Source: an uncultured Selenomonadales bacterium
Lineage (GTDB): Bacteria; Bacillota; Negativicutes; Selenomonadales; Selenomonadaceae
Direction: 5' to 3'
DNA: 6,292 nt
NCBI GenBank assembly: GCA_946403735.1
Contig: CAMJAZ010000106.1
Coordinates: 1 to 6,292 of the forward strand
Below the pieces are notes generated by a model that was given only the letters and a program-made list of their open reading frames with translations, was not told the origin of the DNA and ran no database searches. The translations under genes and the position numbers were made by a program. Below are positions 6,044 to 6,292 of the stretch, in pieces; position 1 is the stretch's first letter; every line of letters begins with the position of its first letter.

Positions 6044-6070
6044 TTCACCATAAAATTTTTTGGAGGAAAT

Positions 6071-6292
6071 ATGAACACTTGCGGAAAAATTTCAATCGTC
6101 GGCATTGGACCAGGCAATATTGATGAAATGACGCCTAAAGCTAGGGCGCTGATTGACGCGGCAGAAGTGATTGTCGGCTACAAAACGTACATTGAATTAA
6201 TTGGCGAATTGACGGCAGATAAAAAAATTTTAGTGTCGGGAATGCGGCAGGAAGTTCAACGCGCACAAATTGCCATTGATGAGGCGCAAAAA
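6071..6292 (+). CDS. cbiH: Precorrin-3B / cobalt-factor III C17-methyltransferase, N-terminal part (cut by window end)
   Basis: The first 74 codons are present with no stop before the window end. The translation begins MNTCGKISIVGIGPGNIDEM, then TPKARALIDAAEVIVGYKTY, IELI and later SGMRQEVQRAQIAIDEAQ. The glycine-rich loop VGIGPGN is the SAM-binding N-terminal motif of the tetrapyrrole methylase (class III methyltransferase) family. GYKTYIELI and SGMRQEVQRA are characteristic of CobJ/CbiH, which methylates C17 and contracts the corrin ring in cobalamin synthesis. The anaerobic name CbiH is chosen because the genome looks like an anaerobic Firmicutes relative; this is an inference. GGAGG (6062-6066) precedes the ATG by four bases. 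It is divergent from the chemoreceptor gene. Its usual neighbours (cbiG, cbiF, cbiJ) would be expected downstream, outside the window. Confidence 0.88.
   Translation, partial: MNTCGKISIVGIGPGNIDEMTPKARALIDAAEVIVGYKTYIELIGELTADKKILVSGMRQEVQRAQIAIDEAQK

Noticed and set aside
6034..6048. CRP/cAMP binding site
   Set aside because: The half-sites are separated by 7 bases rather than the 6 of the CRP consensus, and the organism type does not suggest classical CRP control.
5906..6070. Cobalamin riboswitch upstream of cbiH
   Set aside because: The 165 bases are very AT-rich and show no B12-box or long structured leader; the predicted transcript leader is only about 20 bases.
5929..6123. Open frame of 64 codons on the + strand upstream of cbiH
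   Set aside because: It is Lys/Ile/Phe-rich translation of AT-rich intergenic DNA, overlaps the chemoreceptor promoter and runs out of frame into cbiH, which has clear family motifs and its own Shine-Dalgarno.

Overview
The window looks like a chromosomal segment from a flagellated, AT-rich bacterium with a diderm cell envelope, most likely in the Negativicutes (Selenomonadaceae-like). This rests on a flagellar hook gene, a secretin (which implies an outer membrane), Firmicutes-style Shine-Dalgarno sequences, frequent TTG starts and a Firmicutes-type chemoreceptor. The taxonomy is inferred from style and gene content, not from a marker gene.

Layout from left to right: the 3' end of the hook gene flgE closes a flagellar operon at a strong hairpin terminator. 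A small + strand gene follows whose product resembles peptide-methionine sulfoxide reductase A (MsrA) but lacks the catalytic cysteine. It converges on a - strand GNAT acetyltransferase gene, and two hairpins serve the two directions. A divergent promoter region then leads to a + strand pair: an FtsW/RodA-family (SEDS) gene, probably ftsW, and 48 bases later a short secretin gene. The secretin converges on a - strand methyl-accepting chemotaxis protein with an N-terminal P-box-like sensor motif and tandem HAMP segments. At the right edge, divergent from the chemoreceptor, begins a cobalamin biosynthesis methyltransferase (CbiH/CobJ), cut by the window end.

The genes do not form one pathway. 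They cover motility and chemotaxis (flgE, chemoreceptor), septal cell-wall synthesis (ftsW), outer-membrane transport (secretin), vitamin B12 synthesis (cbiH) and small accessory functions. No phage, insertion sequence, CRISPR array, rRNA or tRNA is visible, and no gene-free stretch exceeds 300 bases.

I do not see a clear new multi-gene system. The observations most worth checking are the MsrA-fold protein without its active-site cysteine, a family of degenerate 7-base tandem repeats in three of the intergenic regions (four short arrays, one inverted), and the compact secretin encoded next to ftsW with no secretion or pilus genes in view.
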